Made by a program: the position numbers and the translations under genes. A stretch of DNA of 64,000 nucleotides from Kitasatospora aureofaciens (GTDB lineage Bacteria; Actinomycetota; Actinomycetes; Streptomycetales; Streptomycetaceae), in assembly GCF_019192735.1 (NCBI RefSeq), contig NZ_JAHTKP010000017.1, positions 91,142 through 155,141 of the forward strand, read 5' to 3'. Below are positions 19,206-26,438 of the stretch, piece after piece. Numbering within the stretch: position 1 is the stretch's first letter; the number at the start of each line of letters is the position of its first letter. The notes beneath the pieces are model-generated. The model was not told the origin of the DNA and ran no database searches. It was given only the letters and a program-made list of their open reading frames with translations.

Positions 19206-19865
19206 GTGACCTCGCAGATCTTTCCCTCCGACGTGCAGCAGTCGCTCGACCTCGTCGGCATCTTCGTCTTCGCCCTCTCCGGGGGGCTGCTCGCCGTACG
19301 CAAGAACATGGACATCTTCGGGATCTGTGTGCTGGCCGAGGTCACCGCGCTCGGCGGCGGGGTGATGCGCGACCTGGTGATCGGTGCGACGCCGGTGGCG
19401 GCCTTCAGTAATCTCGGGTACTTTCTGACGCCGCTGGCGGCCGGGCTCGTGGTGTTCTTCCTGCACCCGGAGGTCGAGCGGATCAACCGGGCGGTGCAGA
19501 CCCTGGACGCGCTCGGGCTCGGGCTGTTCTGCGTCACCGGCACCGCCAAGGCGCACGACTACGGGCTCGGCGCGGTGGCCGCCGTCGCGCTGGGCATGGT
19601 GACCGCGGCCGGCGGCGGGGTGATCCGGGACGTGCTGGCCGGGGAGATCCCCGCGCTGCTGCGCTGGGACCGGGAGATCTACGCGGTGCCCGCGCTGGTC
19701 GGTGCCGGCCTGGTCGCGGTGCTGATCGGCGCCGACCGGCTGACCGGGGCCACCGGCACCGCCGCCGCGCTCACCGCCTTCGTGCTGCGGATGCTCGCGC
19801 TCAAGTACGGCTGGCGCGCGCCGCGGGCCTGGCACCGCAACGGTTCTCGCACCAGCGAGGACTAG
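19206..19865 (+). CDS. TRIC/YadS-YicG family cation channel-like membrane protein
   Basis: 219 aa made of two repeats of three TM helices. The repeat motif is FALSGGLLAVRKNMDIFGICVL, then GGGVMRDLVIG in the first half and GGGVIRDVLAGEIPALL in the second, which identifies the trimeric intracellular cation channel-like (UPF0126) family. The GTG at 19206 follows AAAAGGGA. The gene is divergent from the acyltransferase. Its last 65 bp overlap the end of the convergent IclR gene. Confidence 0.88.
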   Translation: MTSQIFPSDVQQSLDLVGIFVFALSGGLLAVRKNMDIFGICVLAEVTALGGGVMRDLVIGATPVAAFSNLGYFLTPLAAGLVVFFLHPEVERINRAVQTLDALGLGLFCVTGTAKAHDYGLGAVAAVALGMVTAAGGGVIRDVLAGEIPALLRWDREIYAVPALVGAGLVAVLIGADRLTGATGTAAALTAFVLRMLALKYGWRAPRAWHRNGSRTSED

Positions 19866-20547
19866 GCGAGCCGCCGTACGCGAGCGAGATGGCCTCGGCG
19901 GTGCAGAGCAGTTCCGGCACCATGCGGGCCAGTTCGGCCGGCCGCACCCGGTCCGCCGGGGCGCTCACCGCGCAGGCCGCGACCGTCCGGCCGTCGCTGC
20001 CGGCCACCGGCGCGGCCACGCAGGTCACCGGCTCCCGGTGCTCGGCCGACTCGGCCGCCCAGCCCCGGCGGCGCACCGCGGCCAGCTCGGCCGGGAGTTC
20101 GTCCTCGGGGGTGCCGTCCTCGGGCAGCCCGGCGAGCAGCACCCGGCCGACCGCCGTCCCGGTGACCGGCGCGCGGCGCCCGATCCGGGACGGCCGCCCG
20201 GCGCCGTGGCCGCCCACCTCGTCCAGGTAGAGCACCTCGCCGTCCTGGAGCATGGCCAGCTGGACGGTGTAGCCGCAGCGCGCGTTGAGGGCGGCCAGGT
20301 ACGGCGCGGCCACCTGCCGGACGTCGATGTCCTCCAGCGCCCGGTGGGCCAGCGACAGCAGCCGGCCGCCGAGCCGGTAGCGCAGGTCGGGCTGGCGCTG
20401 CGCGAAGCCGTGCGCCTCCAGGGTGCGCAACAGCCGCAGCGCGGTGGACTTGTGGACGCCGATGCTGGTCGCGGCCTGCTCCAGGGTGACCGGCCCGTCG
20501 CCGAGCGACCCGAGCAGGGTGAGGGCGCGGTCGACCGACTGCGACAT
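19801..20547 (-). CDS. IclR family transcriptional regulator
   Basis: 248 aa. The N-terminal winged HTH (residues about 1-60, VTLEQAATSIGVHKSTALRLLRTLE) and the C-terminal IclR effector domain (about 75-225) are both visible. The last 20 residues overlap the TRIC gene on the other strand, an unusual 65-bp tail-to-tail overlap. It is divergent from the cysteine desulfurase gene; the 167-nt shared region contains TGGTACAAACCA at about 20605, a candidate operator, but this is only a guess. Effector unknown. Confidence 0.88.
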   Translation of the reverse strand: MSQSVDRALTLLGSLGDGPVTLEQAATSIGVHKSTALRLLRTLEAHGFAQRQPDLRYRLGGRLLSLAHRALEDIDVRQVAAPYLAALNARCGYTVQLAMLQDGEVLYLDEVGGHGAGRPSRIGRRAPVTGTAVGRVLLAGLPEDGTPEDELPAELAAVRRRGWAAESAEHREPVTCVAAPVAGSDGRTVAACAVSAPADRVRPAELARMVPELLCTAEAISLAYGGSPSPRWCENRCGARPAARASRT

Positions 20548-20699
20548 GGCGCCCCCGAGGTTCTGAGAGAAGTGTCCGTCAGGCTAACCGCTGGGCCGTG
20601 CAGTGGTACAAACCAGTGCCGGACACCGCCGATCCGGCCGCCGTCCGGCCGGTGGCCGGATCGGTGTGCACGGCGGGAACGGCGCGGGGGAGGGCCCTC

Positions 20700-20714
20700 T
20701 ACAATCGGGGGGTT
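20700..20714 (+). promoter_or_regulatory. -10 box for cysteine desulfurase
   Basis: TACAAT at 20700-20705 is a near-consensus -10. The predicted transcript start is about three nt before the ATG at 20715, so the mRNA would be nearly leaderless. No clear -35 is seen. Confidence 0.45.
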
Positions 20715-21896
20715 ATGCCATACCTGGACCATGCGGCGACCACGCCGATGCTGCCCGAGGCGATCGCCGCGATGACGGCGCACCTCGGAGTCGTCGGCAA
20801 CGCCTCCTCCCTGCACGCAGCCGGCCGCCGGGCCCGCCGCGTGGTCGAGGAGGCCCGCGAGTCGCTGGCCGACTCCCTCGGCGCCCGGCCGAGCGAGATC
20901 GTGCTCACCGGCGGCGGCACCGAGTCGGACAACCTCGCCGTCAAGGGCCTCTACTGGGCCCGGCGGGACGCCGATCCGGCCCGCACCCGGGTGTTGTGCA
21001 GCCCGGTCGAGCACCACGCGGTGCTGGACGCGGTGCACTGGCTCTCCGAGCACGAGGGCGCCACCGTCGAGTACCTGCCGGTGGACGGGCTCGGCCGGGT
21101 GCATCCGGCGGCGCTGCGCGAGGCGATCGAGCGGGATCCGGCCTCGGTCGCGCTGGTCACCGTGATGTGGGCGAACAACGAGGTCGGCACCGTCCAGCCG
21201 GTCACCGAACTGGCCGCCGTGGCGGCCGAGTTCGGCATCCCGATGCACGCCGACGCGGTGCAGGCGCTCGGTCAGGTGCCGGTCTCCTTCGCCGAGTCGG
21301 GGCTCACCGCGGTCACCGTCACCGGGCACAAGATCGGCGGCCCGTTCGGCATCGGCGCGCTGCTGCTCTCGCGCGGCGCCGCGCCCGTCCCGCTGCTGCA
21401 CGGCGGCGGGCAGGAGCGCGACGTCCGCTCCGGCACCCTGGACGCGCCCGCCGCCGCGGGCTTCGCCGCCGCCGCGGCGATCGCGGCCGAGCGGCGGGCC
21501 GAGCACGCGGTGGCGCTCGGCGCGCTGCGGGACGAGCTGATCGCCGCGGTGCTGGCCGAGGTGCCGGACGCGGTGCTCAACGGCGACCCGGCGCCCGAGG
21601 GCCGGCTGCCCGCCAACGCGCACTTCTCCTTCCCCGGCTGCGAGGGCGACGCGCTGCTGATGCTGCTCGACGCCCAGGGCATCGAGTGCTCCACCGGCTC
21701 GGCCTGCTCGGCCGGCGTCCCGCAGCCCAGCCACGTGCTGCTCGCGATGGGCGCCGACCCGCTGCTGGCCCGCGCCTCGCTGCGCTTCTCGCTCGGCCAC
21801 ACCTCCGTCCGGGAGGACGTCACCGCCCTGGCGAAGGCCATCGGCCCGGCCGTCCAGCGCGCCCGCAACGCGGGCCTGATGGCCGTCCGGCGCTGA
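20715..21896 (+). CDS. iscS: Cysteine desulfurase (IscS/NifS type)
   Basis: PLP enzyme that takes sulfur from cysteine as an enzyme persulfide. 393 aa, starting MPYLDHAATTPM. The PLP lysine is K206 in TVTGHKIGGPFG and the persulfide cysteine is C331 in STGSACSAGV. It lies 73 nt upstream of mnmA, the tRNA 2-thiouridylase, and is the likely sulfur donor for it; this pairing is common in actinobacteria. Fe-S assembly in these bacteria is normally by the Suf system elsewhere, so a role in thiolation is likelier. Confidence 0.92.
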   Translation: MPYLDHAATTPMLPEAIAAMTAHLGVVGNASSLHAAGRRARRVVEEARESLADSLGARPSEIVLTGGGTESDNLAVKGLYWARRDADPARTRVLCSPVEHHAVLDAVHWLSEHEGATVEYLPVDGLGRVHPAALREAIERDPASVALVTVMWANNEVGTVQPVTELAAVAAEFGIPMHADAVQALGQVPVSFAESGLTAVTVTGHKIGGPFGIGALLLSRGAAPVPLLHGGGQERDVRSGTLDAPAAAGFAAAAAIAAERRAEHAVALGALRDELIAAVLAEVPDAVLNGDPAPEGRLPANAHFSFPGCEGDALLMLLDAQGIECSTGSACSAGVPQPSHVLLAMGADPLLARASLRFSLGHTSVREDVTALAKAIGPAVQRARNAGLMAVRR

Positions 21897-21969
21897 GGAC
21901 CGGCCGGGGATCGGCCAGGGGACATCGACTCGGGGAACAGCCGCCGCAGCACGTACGCTTGTCGGCATC

Positions 21970-23106
21970 ATGACTGACTTCCCGGGTGCCCCGACCGCTC
22001 CGTCCACTGGCCGTCTGCGTGTGCTCGCGGCGATGTCCGGCGGGGTGGACTCCGCCGTCGCCGCCGCGCGCGCCGCCGAAGCGGGGCACGAGGTGACGGG
22101 CGTCCACCTGGCGCTGTCGGCGAACCCGCAGTCCTTCCGGACCGGCGCCCGCGGCTGCTGCACCATCGAGGACTCCCGGGACGCCCGTCGCGCCGCCGAC
22201 GTGATCGGCATCCCCTTCTACGTGTGGGACCTCGCCGAGCGCTTCCGCGAGGACGTGATCGACGACTTCGTCGCCGAGTACGCGGCCGGCCGCACCCCCA
22301 ACCCCTGCCTGCGCTGCAACGAGAAGATCAAGTTCGCCGCGCTGCTGGACAAGGCGATCGCGCTCGGCTTCGACGCCGTCTGCACCGGCCACTACGCCCG
22401 GATCGTCGACCTGCCCTCCGGGGAGCGCCAGCTCCACCGCGCGGTGGATGCGGCGAAGGACCAGTCCTATGTCCTCGGCGTGCTGGATTCGGACCAGCTC
22501 GCCCACTCCCTCTTCCCGCTCGGCGACACCACCAAGGACGTCATCCGCGAGGAGGCCGAGTGCCGCGGCCTGGCCGTCGCCAAGAAGCCCGACAGCCACG
22601 ACATCTGCTTCATCGCCGACGGCGACACCCAGGGCTTCCTGGCCAGTCACCTCGGCACCGCCACCGGCGACATCCTCGACGTGGACGGCACCAAGCTCGG
22701 CGAGCACGACGGCGCGTACGGCTTCACCATCGGCCAGCGCAAGGGCCTGCGGATCGGCCGCCCGGCGCCGGACGGCAAGCCCCGCTACGTGCTCGACATC
22801 TCCCCGGTGAACAACACCGTCACGGTCGGCCCGGTCGAGGGCCTGGACGTGACCGGCCTCACCGCGATCCGCCCCCGCTGGTGCGGCGGCGAGCCGGCCG
22901 CCGACGGCCGGTACACCGCCCAGCTGCGCGCGCACGGCGAGGAGGTGCCCGTCTCCGCCTCCGTCGTCGACGGTGAGCTGCACGTGCGCCTGGACAGCCC
23001 GGTCCGCGGCATCGCCCCCGGCCAGGCCGTGGTGCTGTACGACGGCACCCGGGTGGTCGGCTCGGCCACCATCGCGACCACCGAGCGCCCGGCCGTCAAG
23101 GCCTGA
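21970..23106 (+). CDS. mnmA: tRNA-specific 2-thiouridylase MnmA
   Basis: Adds sulfur to U34 of Lys, Glu and Gln tRNAs. 378 aa. The ATP-binding PP-loop SGGVDS is at residues 23-28, the catalytic cysteines are C113 (NPCLRCN) and C213 (DSHDICFI), and the GHYAR motif is near 140. It follows the cysteine desulfurase in the same orientation. A diverged copy of its last ~100 bp lies 1 kb downstream at 24013-24121, evidence of a local rearrangement. Confidence 0.95.
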   Translation: MTDFPGAPTAPSTGRLRVLAAMSGGVDSAVAAARAAEAGHEVTGVHLALSANPQSFRTGARGCCTIEDSRDARRAADVIGIPFYVWDLAERFREDVIDDFVAEYAAGRTPNPCLRCNEKIKFAALLDKAIALGFDAVCTGHYARIVDLPSGERQLHRAVDAAKDQSYVLGVLDSDQLAHSLFPLGDTTKDVIREEAECRGLAVAKKPDSHDICFIADGDTQGFLASHLGTATGDILDVDGTKLGEHDGAYGFTIGQRKGLRIGRPAPDGKPRYVLDISPVNNTVTVGPVEGLDVTGLTAIRPRWCGGEPAADGRYTAQLRAHGEEVPVSASVVDGELHVRLDSPVRGIAPGQAVVLYDGTRVVGSATIATTERPAVKA

Positions 23107-23209
23107 GCCGGACGGGCCGGCCAGGCATCGGCCGGGTCGGCCGATGCCTGAGGTTCGTCGCTCCTCACCCTTGCTCCTTTCGACGCGAGGGGGAGAGGCG
23201 AGTCGGCGA

Positions 23210-23246
23210 TCCCGCCCGCGCCGCCGGCCCGGCGGCGCGGGCGGGA
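23210..23246 (+). terminator. Terminator after mnmA
   Basis: A perfect 16-bp GC-rich stem (23210-23225 and 23231-23246) with a GGCCC loop, 100 nt after the mnmA stop. Between it and the Uma2 gene a frame open into Uma2 reads ECQLRGFLARDNATARAW with no start codon; it may be a remnant of another gene. Confidence 0.7.
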
Positions 23247-23396
23247 GTTCAGCGGGAGCCGGGTCGAACACCCCTGGCATACTCGGAGTGCCAGCTGCGC
23301 GGCTTCCTCGCACGGGACAACGCGACTGCCCGGGCCTGGGGAGCGGGACTACGGCAACTCGCCGAAGCAGCCGATGCACCCTCCGGAGAGGACGGC

Positions 23397-23954
23397 ATGA
23401 CCTTCTACGAGCAGCACCGCGATTTCATCGAGGAACTGGAGCGGATCGCCCCGGAAGGCGTTCGGATCGAATGGTCCGGAGACACGCTGATCATGCAGGC
23501 GTCGCCGTCCAACATCCATCAGCTCAACGTGGCCCAGGTGCGCAGGCAGTTCGAGCAGCACGCTCCTGACGGCTATCTCCCCAGCGAGCGGAGCGAAATC
23601 GTCAGCCCTGATGTCTCCAAGGGACGCGAGCCGGACTTGACGTACCTGCCGGTGGAGGTCCTCTCCGAGCCGGGCAACAAGGCCTCCGCCGCGGAAGCCC
23701 TGATCGCTGTGGAGATCGTCTCGCCGTCCAATCCGGGCAACGACTGGATGGACAAGCTGCACGACTACGCCGTGATGCGCATCCCGCTCTATCTGATCGT
23801 GGACCCGCGCCAGCAGACGGTGACGCTGTTCTCTGAGCCGAACCACGACCGGTACCACACCCGCAGCGATCGGAAGTTCGGCGACGCGATCAGCATTCCG
23901 GAGCCTTTCGGCTTCACGCTGAGCCTGTCGGAGCTCGTTCCGTACAAGGACTGA
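23397..23954 (+). CDS. Uma2 family (PD-(D/E)XK) restriction-endonuclease-like protein
   Basis: 185 aa. The Uma2 core reads EPDLTYL, then IAVEIVSPSNPGNDWMDKLHDYAVMRIPLYLIVDP. Asp of EPDL, Glu of VEIVS and Lys of DKLHDY fit the PD-(D/E)XK nuclease site. The biological role of Uma2 proteins is unclear; they are numerous in cyanobacteria and Streptomyces. The ATG follows GGAGAGGAC. It lies between the real mnmA tail and a scar with pieces of an SDR gene and mnmA, so it probably arrived with a rearrangement. A second Uma2 protein is at 58721. Confidence 0.85.
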   Translation: MTFYEQHRDFIEELERIAPEGVRIEWSGDTLIMQASPSNIHQLNVAQVRRQFEQHAPDGYLPSERSEIVSPDVSKGREPDLTYLPVEVLSEPGNKASAAEALIAVEIVSPSNPGNDWMDKLHDYAVMRIPLYLIVDPRQQTVTLFSEPNHDRYHTRSDRKFGDAISIPEPFGFTLSLSELVPYKD

Positions 23955-23955
23955 T

Positions 23956-24121
23956 GCTCCGGCATCGGCGCCGTCGTCGCCGAGCGCCTCGCCGAACGCG
24001 GGGACGACCTCACCCCGGCCCGCGGCATCGCCCCCGGCCAGGCCGTGGTGCGGTACGACGGCACCCGCGTCGTCGGCTCGGCGACCATCGCCGCCACCGA
24101 GCGCCCGGCCGTCCGGGCGTA
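23956..24121 (+). pseudogene. Hybrid scar: SDR 5' fragment fused to diverged mnmA 3' end
   Basis: Bases 23956-24011 are identical (56 of 56) to 29104-29159 inside the SDR gene 5 kb downstream. Immediately after the junction, 24013-24121 matches the last ~100 bp of mnmA (GIAPGQAVVRYDGTRVVG and onward) at roughly 88-90 percent and keeps a stop codon. The order SDR-then-mnmA is the reverse of the chromosomal order, as produced at the joint of a tandem duplication of the mnmA-to-SDR interval. Confidence 0.85.
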
Positions 24122-24135
24122 GTCCGGTTCTGAGA

Positions 24136-24164
24136 GCCCGGCCGTCCGCACCGGACGGCCGGGC
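24136..24164. terminator. Terminator between scar and methyltransferase
   Basis: A perfect 13-bp stem (GCCCGGCCGTCCG and its complement) with a 3-nt loop, between convergent units and just beyond the methyltransferase stop at 24168. Confidence 0.7.
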
Positions 24165-24167
24165 CGT

Positions 24168-25340
24168 TCAGCGCTGCGGAACGGGGTTGTCCGGCGAGTC
24201 CAGCCAGACGCACTGCCCCTCGGGGGTGACCGTCAGACCGAACCGGTCGGGGCCGGGGCGGCCGTGGTCGAGCCACCAGCGGTAGGTGGCTTCGGTCTCG
24301 TCCCACAGCCGCCGAGCACCGTACTGCCAGACGGTGAAGCTCTGAGCGCCCTTGGTGCCGTCCCAGTCGACAGCAGCCCAGGAAGACGCGTCGGTGGTGG
24401 CGAGCCACAACCGAACCACGACCCCATCGACGTCCGGGTCATGCTGGCGTGCGTGCCAGACATCCCCGAGCCGAGAGCCGACAGCGAACTGAGCATCGGC
24501 GTCCTGGCCGGCCACCGCCCATGGGTCCAGCTCGGTCACCGACTCGTCCGGTACGTGCTCATCGCGTACCACGTCACGGAAGATCCGCAGGTCGGACCGG
24601 TGGCCGCGCATCAGCATGAACGAGCCGTACGGCATGAACCGGCCCTCAGCGCGGCCGTCGTGCACCGTCAGGCGGAGCGTTCCCCAGCCGATCCACGGGT
24701 TCTCCCACGGTGTGAGGATGACCCCGCTGTCCCGCACCTGATCGAGCCACGCGGTCGGTACCCGGTTCACGGCGCAGGTAGAGATGAGCCGGTCGAAGGG
24801 CTGACCCGCAGGCCATCCAGCGCCGCCGTCGGCGCAGATCACCTCGGGGTGGAGTCCGGCCCGGCCGAGCGCGGTCCGGGCAGCGACGGTCACCCGCCCG
24901 TCCACTTCGAGCGTGGTCACATTGGCATCGCCCAGGCGGTACGCGAGCAGGCCCGCGTTCCAGCCCGTGCCGCTCCCGATCTCCAGTACGTTCATGCCTG
25001 CACGGGCATCGAGGTCTTCGAGCATGCGGACCACGACTGACGGCATCGACGCCGACGACGACGGCCACACCTCACCGTCCACCGGCTCGGCCCCGTCGTT
25101 CAGCTGTGTGACCACCGGGGCGTTCGCGTACGCGGCGCTCAGCCAGCCGGCGGGGTCGTCGGCGCGGTTCAGCGGCTCGTTGTCGTCACCGACCCAGATC
25201 CGATCCGGGATAAACGCGTGCCGGGGGACCGCGGTGAGCGCCTTGACCCACTGGTCCGGGATCTCTCTCCCGAGGTCATCGGCGATGGAGTGGAGCAGGC
25301 CACGCAAGGCGGCCTGCTCCTCATGCTGGGGGCGTGTCAC
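24168..25340 (-). CDS. PIMT-like O-methyltransferase, probable peptide-modifying enzyme
   Basis: 390-aa SAM-dependent methyltransferase. Motif I is VLEIGSGTGWNAG (about residues 118-130), preceded by a PIMT-style N-terminus (VPRHAFIPDRIW) and SSSSASMPSVVVRMLEDL. The C-terminal 150 residues (ILTPWENPWIGWGTLRLTV, AEGRFMPYGSFMLMRG) resemble RiPP-associated methyltransferases of the FxLD/ATP-grasp type rather than housekeeping PIMT. Its GTG overlaps the stop of a 46-aa peptide gene (GTGA), so the two are translationally coupled. Enzymes of this class methylate Asp side chains and lead to isoAsp or aspartimide. No LanB, LanC or ATP-grasp gene is nearby. Substrate assignment is inference. Confidence 0.85.
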   Translation of the reverse strand: MTRPQHEEQAALRGLLHSIADDLGREIPDQWVKALTAVPRHAFIPDRIWVGDDNEPLNRADDPAGWLSAAYANAPVVTQLNDGAEPVDGEVWPSSSASMPSVVVRMLEDLDARAGMNVLEIGSGTGWNAGLLAYRLGDANVTTLEVDGRVTVAARTALGRAGLHPEVICADGGAGWPAGQPFDRLISTCAVNRVPTAWLDQVRDSGVILTPWENPWIGWGTLRLTVHDGRAEGRFMPYGSFMLMRGHRSDLRIFRDVVRDEHVPDESVTELDPWAVAGQDADAQFAVGSRLGDVWHARQHDPDVDGVVVRLWLATTDASSWAAVDWDGTKGAQSFTVWQYGARRLWDETEATYRWWLDHGRPGPDRFGLTVTPEGQCVWLDSPDNPVPQR

Positions 25341-25477
25341 TTCTTGTCGCCGTCCTTGTGCTTCGGCTCCGGGGTCGGCCGCTGGCCGTCCTTCGACGGC
25401 TTGTCCTTGCTGAAGTCCTTGTTCCCGCCGTGCTTGCCGCCGCCGGAGCTCCCGCCCTTACCGGTTCCCCATGCCAT
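25337..25477 (-). CDS. 46-aa Gly/Lys/Asp-rich peptide, candidate methyltransferase substrate
   Basis: Begins MAWGTGKGGSSGGGKHGG, continues NKDFSKDKPSKDGQRP and ends PEPKHKDGDKK. GAGAGGGG lies 7 nt upstream of the ATG. It contains no Cys and five Asp residues; KDFSKDK and KDGQ are possible modification sites. The stop overlaps the methyltransferase GTG. Small size, polar composition, good Shine-Dalgarno and coupling make it a likely precursor peptide. Which Asp, if any, is modified cannot be read from the sequence. Confidence 0.75.
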   Translation of the reverse strand: MAWGTGKGGSSGGGKHGGNKDFSKDKPSKDGQRPTPEPKHKDGDKK

Positions 25478-25515
25478 GGGTGTTCCCCTCTCTCGATTCT
25501 GGTGAGTGTGCTTGC

Positions 25516-25608
25516 TCAGGCCGCCGCGTCGCTGCGGTTCGGGACCATGGGGCCGGGCGGACGCTCGGCCGGCTTCGGCTTCGGCTTCTTCGGCTCAGGG
25601 GTGCTCAT
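25516..25608 (-). CDS. 30-aa Lys/Pro-rich peptide
   Basis: Begins MSTPEPKKPKPKPAERPP and ends VPNRSDAAA. A near-ideal AAGGAG lies 9 nt before the ATG, which is why I call it real despite its size. It lies 38 nt upstream of the 46-aa peptide gene and 130 nt downstream of the ATPase-fold gene, all on the minus strand. It shares the PEPK motif with the 46-aa peptide (TPEPKKPK versus TPEPKHKD). It has one Asp and one Asn and no Cys. Possibly a second substrate or an accessory peptide. Confidence 0.65.
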   Translation of the reverse strand: MSTPEPKKPKPKPAERPPGPMVPNRSDAAA

Positions 25609-25738
25609 GATGGTGCTCCTTCTATCGGTCATCCGAGGTGGTGCATGGGCGGTGCCGGCCGACCCTCGGGGAGCGGTGCGACCGGCACCCATCCGTCCGT
25701 CCGGTGTGCCTATGACGGTTCGGACGGAGTCTTGGGTG

Positions 25739-26236
25739 TCAGGCCGAGCGCGCGAGGCGTTCCGCGGCCTGGTTGTGGGCGGCGTGCACGAGGACGGCCA
25801 AGCGCCGCTCACCGGTCACGAGTTGGTCGGCCGCGCACTCGAACCAGACGACCTTGCCCGAGCCGGCCGGGTGCCAGCCCCACGAGTGCGCGAGCCCGTC
25901 GACCAGGATGAGACCACGGCCACCGGTGACCGCATCCTCCGTGGTGTCCGAGCCGGGCGGACGAAGGCTGTTGTCCGCAACCTCCACCCGCAGCCGCTCA
26001 CCGGTCCACCGGACCGTGACCTTGCACCGGGCGCGGGCGTGCTCCAGCGCATTCGCGATTACCTCGCTCGCGCACAGCTCCAGGTCCCGCAGCGCGTCAT
26101 CCGACATCGGAACCTGCCAGTGCCGGGCAATCGCCACGACCAGGCGACGCGCCGGAGGAACAGCCATCGGATCAGGCTCAACGCCGTACTCCAACGGCAC
26201 CGGGAAGCTCGCGGTGTTGAGCGGACTGATCAGCAC
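25739..26236 (-). CDS. ATP-binding (HATPase_c) regulatory protein, RsbW/anti-sigma-like
   Basis: 165 aa from the GTG at 26236, which has AAGGGG 6 nt upstream; an ATG five codons earlier (26251) has no Shine-Dalgarno. The GHKL ATPase motifs are visible: N box ELCASEVIANALEHA, G1 VEVADNS, G2 GRGLILVDGLAHSWGW. In Streptomyces this stand-alone fold is common as an anti-sigma or regulatory kinase-like protein. It is the first gene of the minus-strand operon with the two small peptides and the methyltransferase, and is divergent from the XRE regulator. Partner unknown. Confidence 0.85.
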   Translation of the reverse strand: MLISPLNTASFPVPLEYGVEPDPMAVPPARRLVVAIARHWQVPMSDDALRDLELCASEVIANALEHARARCKVTVRWTGERLRVEVADNSLRPPGSDTTEDAVTGGRGLILVDGLAHSWGWHPAGSGKVVWFECAADQLVTGERRLAVLVHAAHNQAAERLARSA

Positions 26237-26267
26237 GGCATACCCCTTCATGGGTGGGCGTCGGAAC

Positions 26268-26301
26268 CGTGTTCCTGCCGGGCTTGTCCGGCAGGAACAC
26301 G
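26268..26301. promoter_or_regulatory. 14-bp perfect inverted repeat in the divergent XRE/ATPase promoter region
   Basis: CGTGTTCCTGCCGG and its exact complement, separated by GCTTGT. It lies 32 nt upstream of the ATPase-fold gene start and 138 nt before the XRE regulator. It is a natural candidate operator for the XRE protein; a hairpin in the ATPase gene 5' UTR is the alternative. Confidence 0.65.
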
Positions 26302-26438
26302 TAGCTCACACATGAAGAGCTTCGACCGTCGAGCCGTTTCCGGGGATGACCGGCTGGTGTTACCGAAGCGGTAATACGCTGCTGTCAGCGAGATTTGATG
26401 ATCTGCCAGTGGCTATGCTCTCGTGCAAAGGCTGCCTC

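Noticed and set aside
24168..25608. FxLD-type lanthipeptide cluster
   Set aside because: The methyltransferase tail resembles that class, but neither peptide has Cys and there is no LanB, LanC or cyclase gene.
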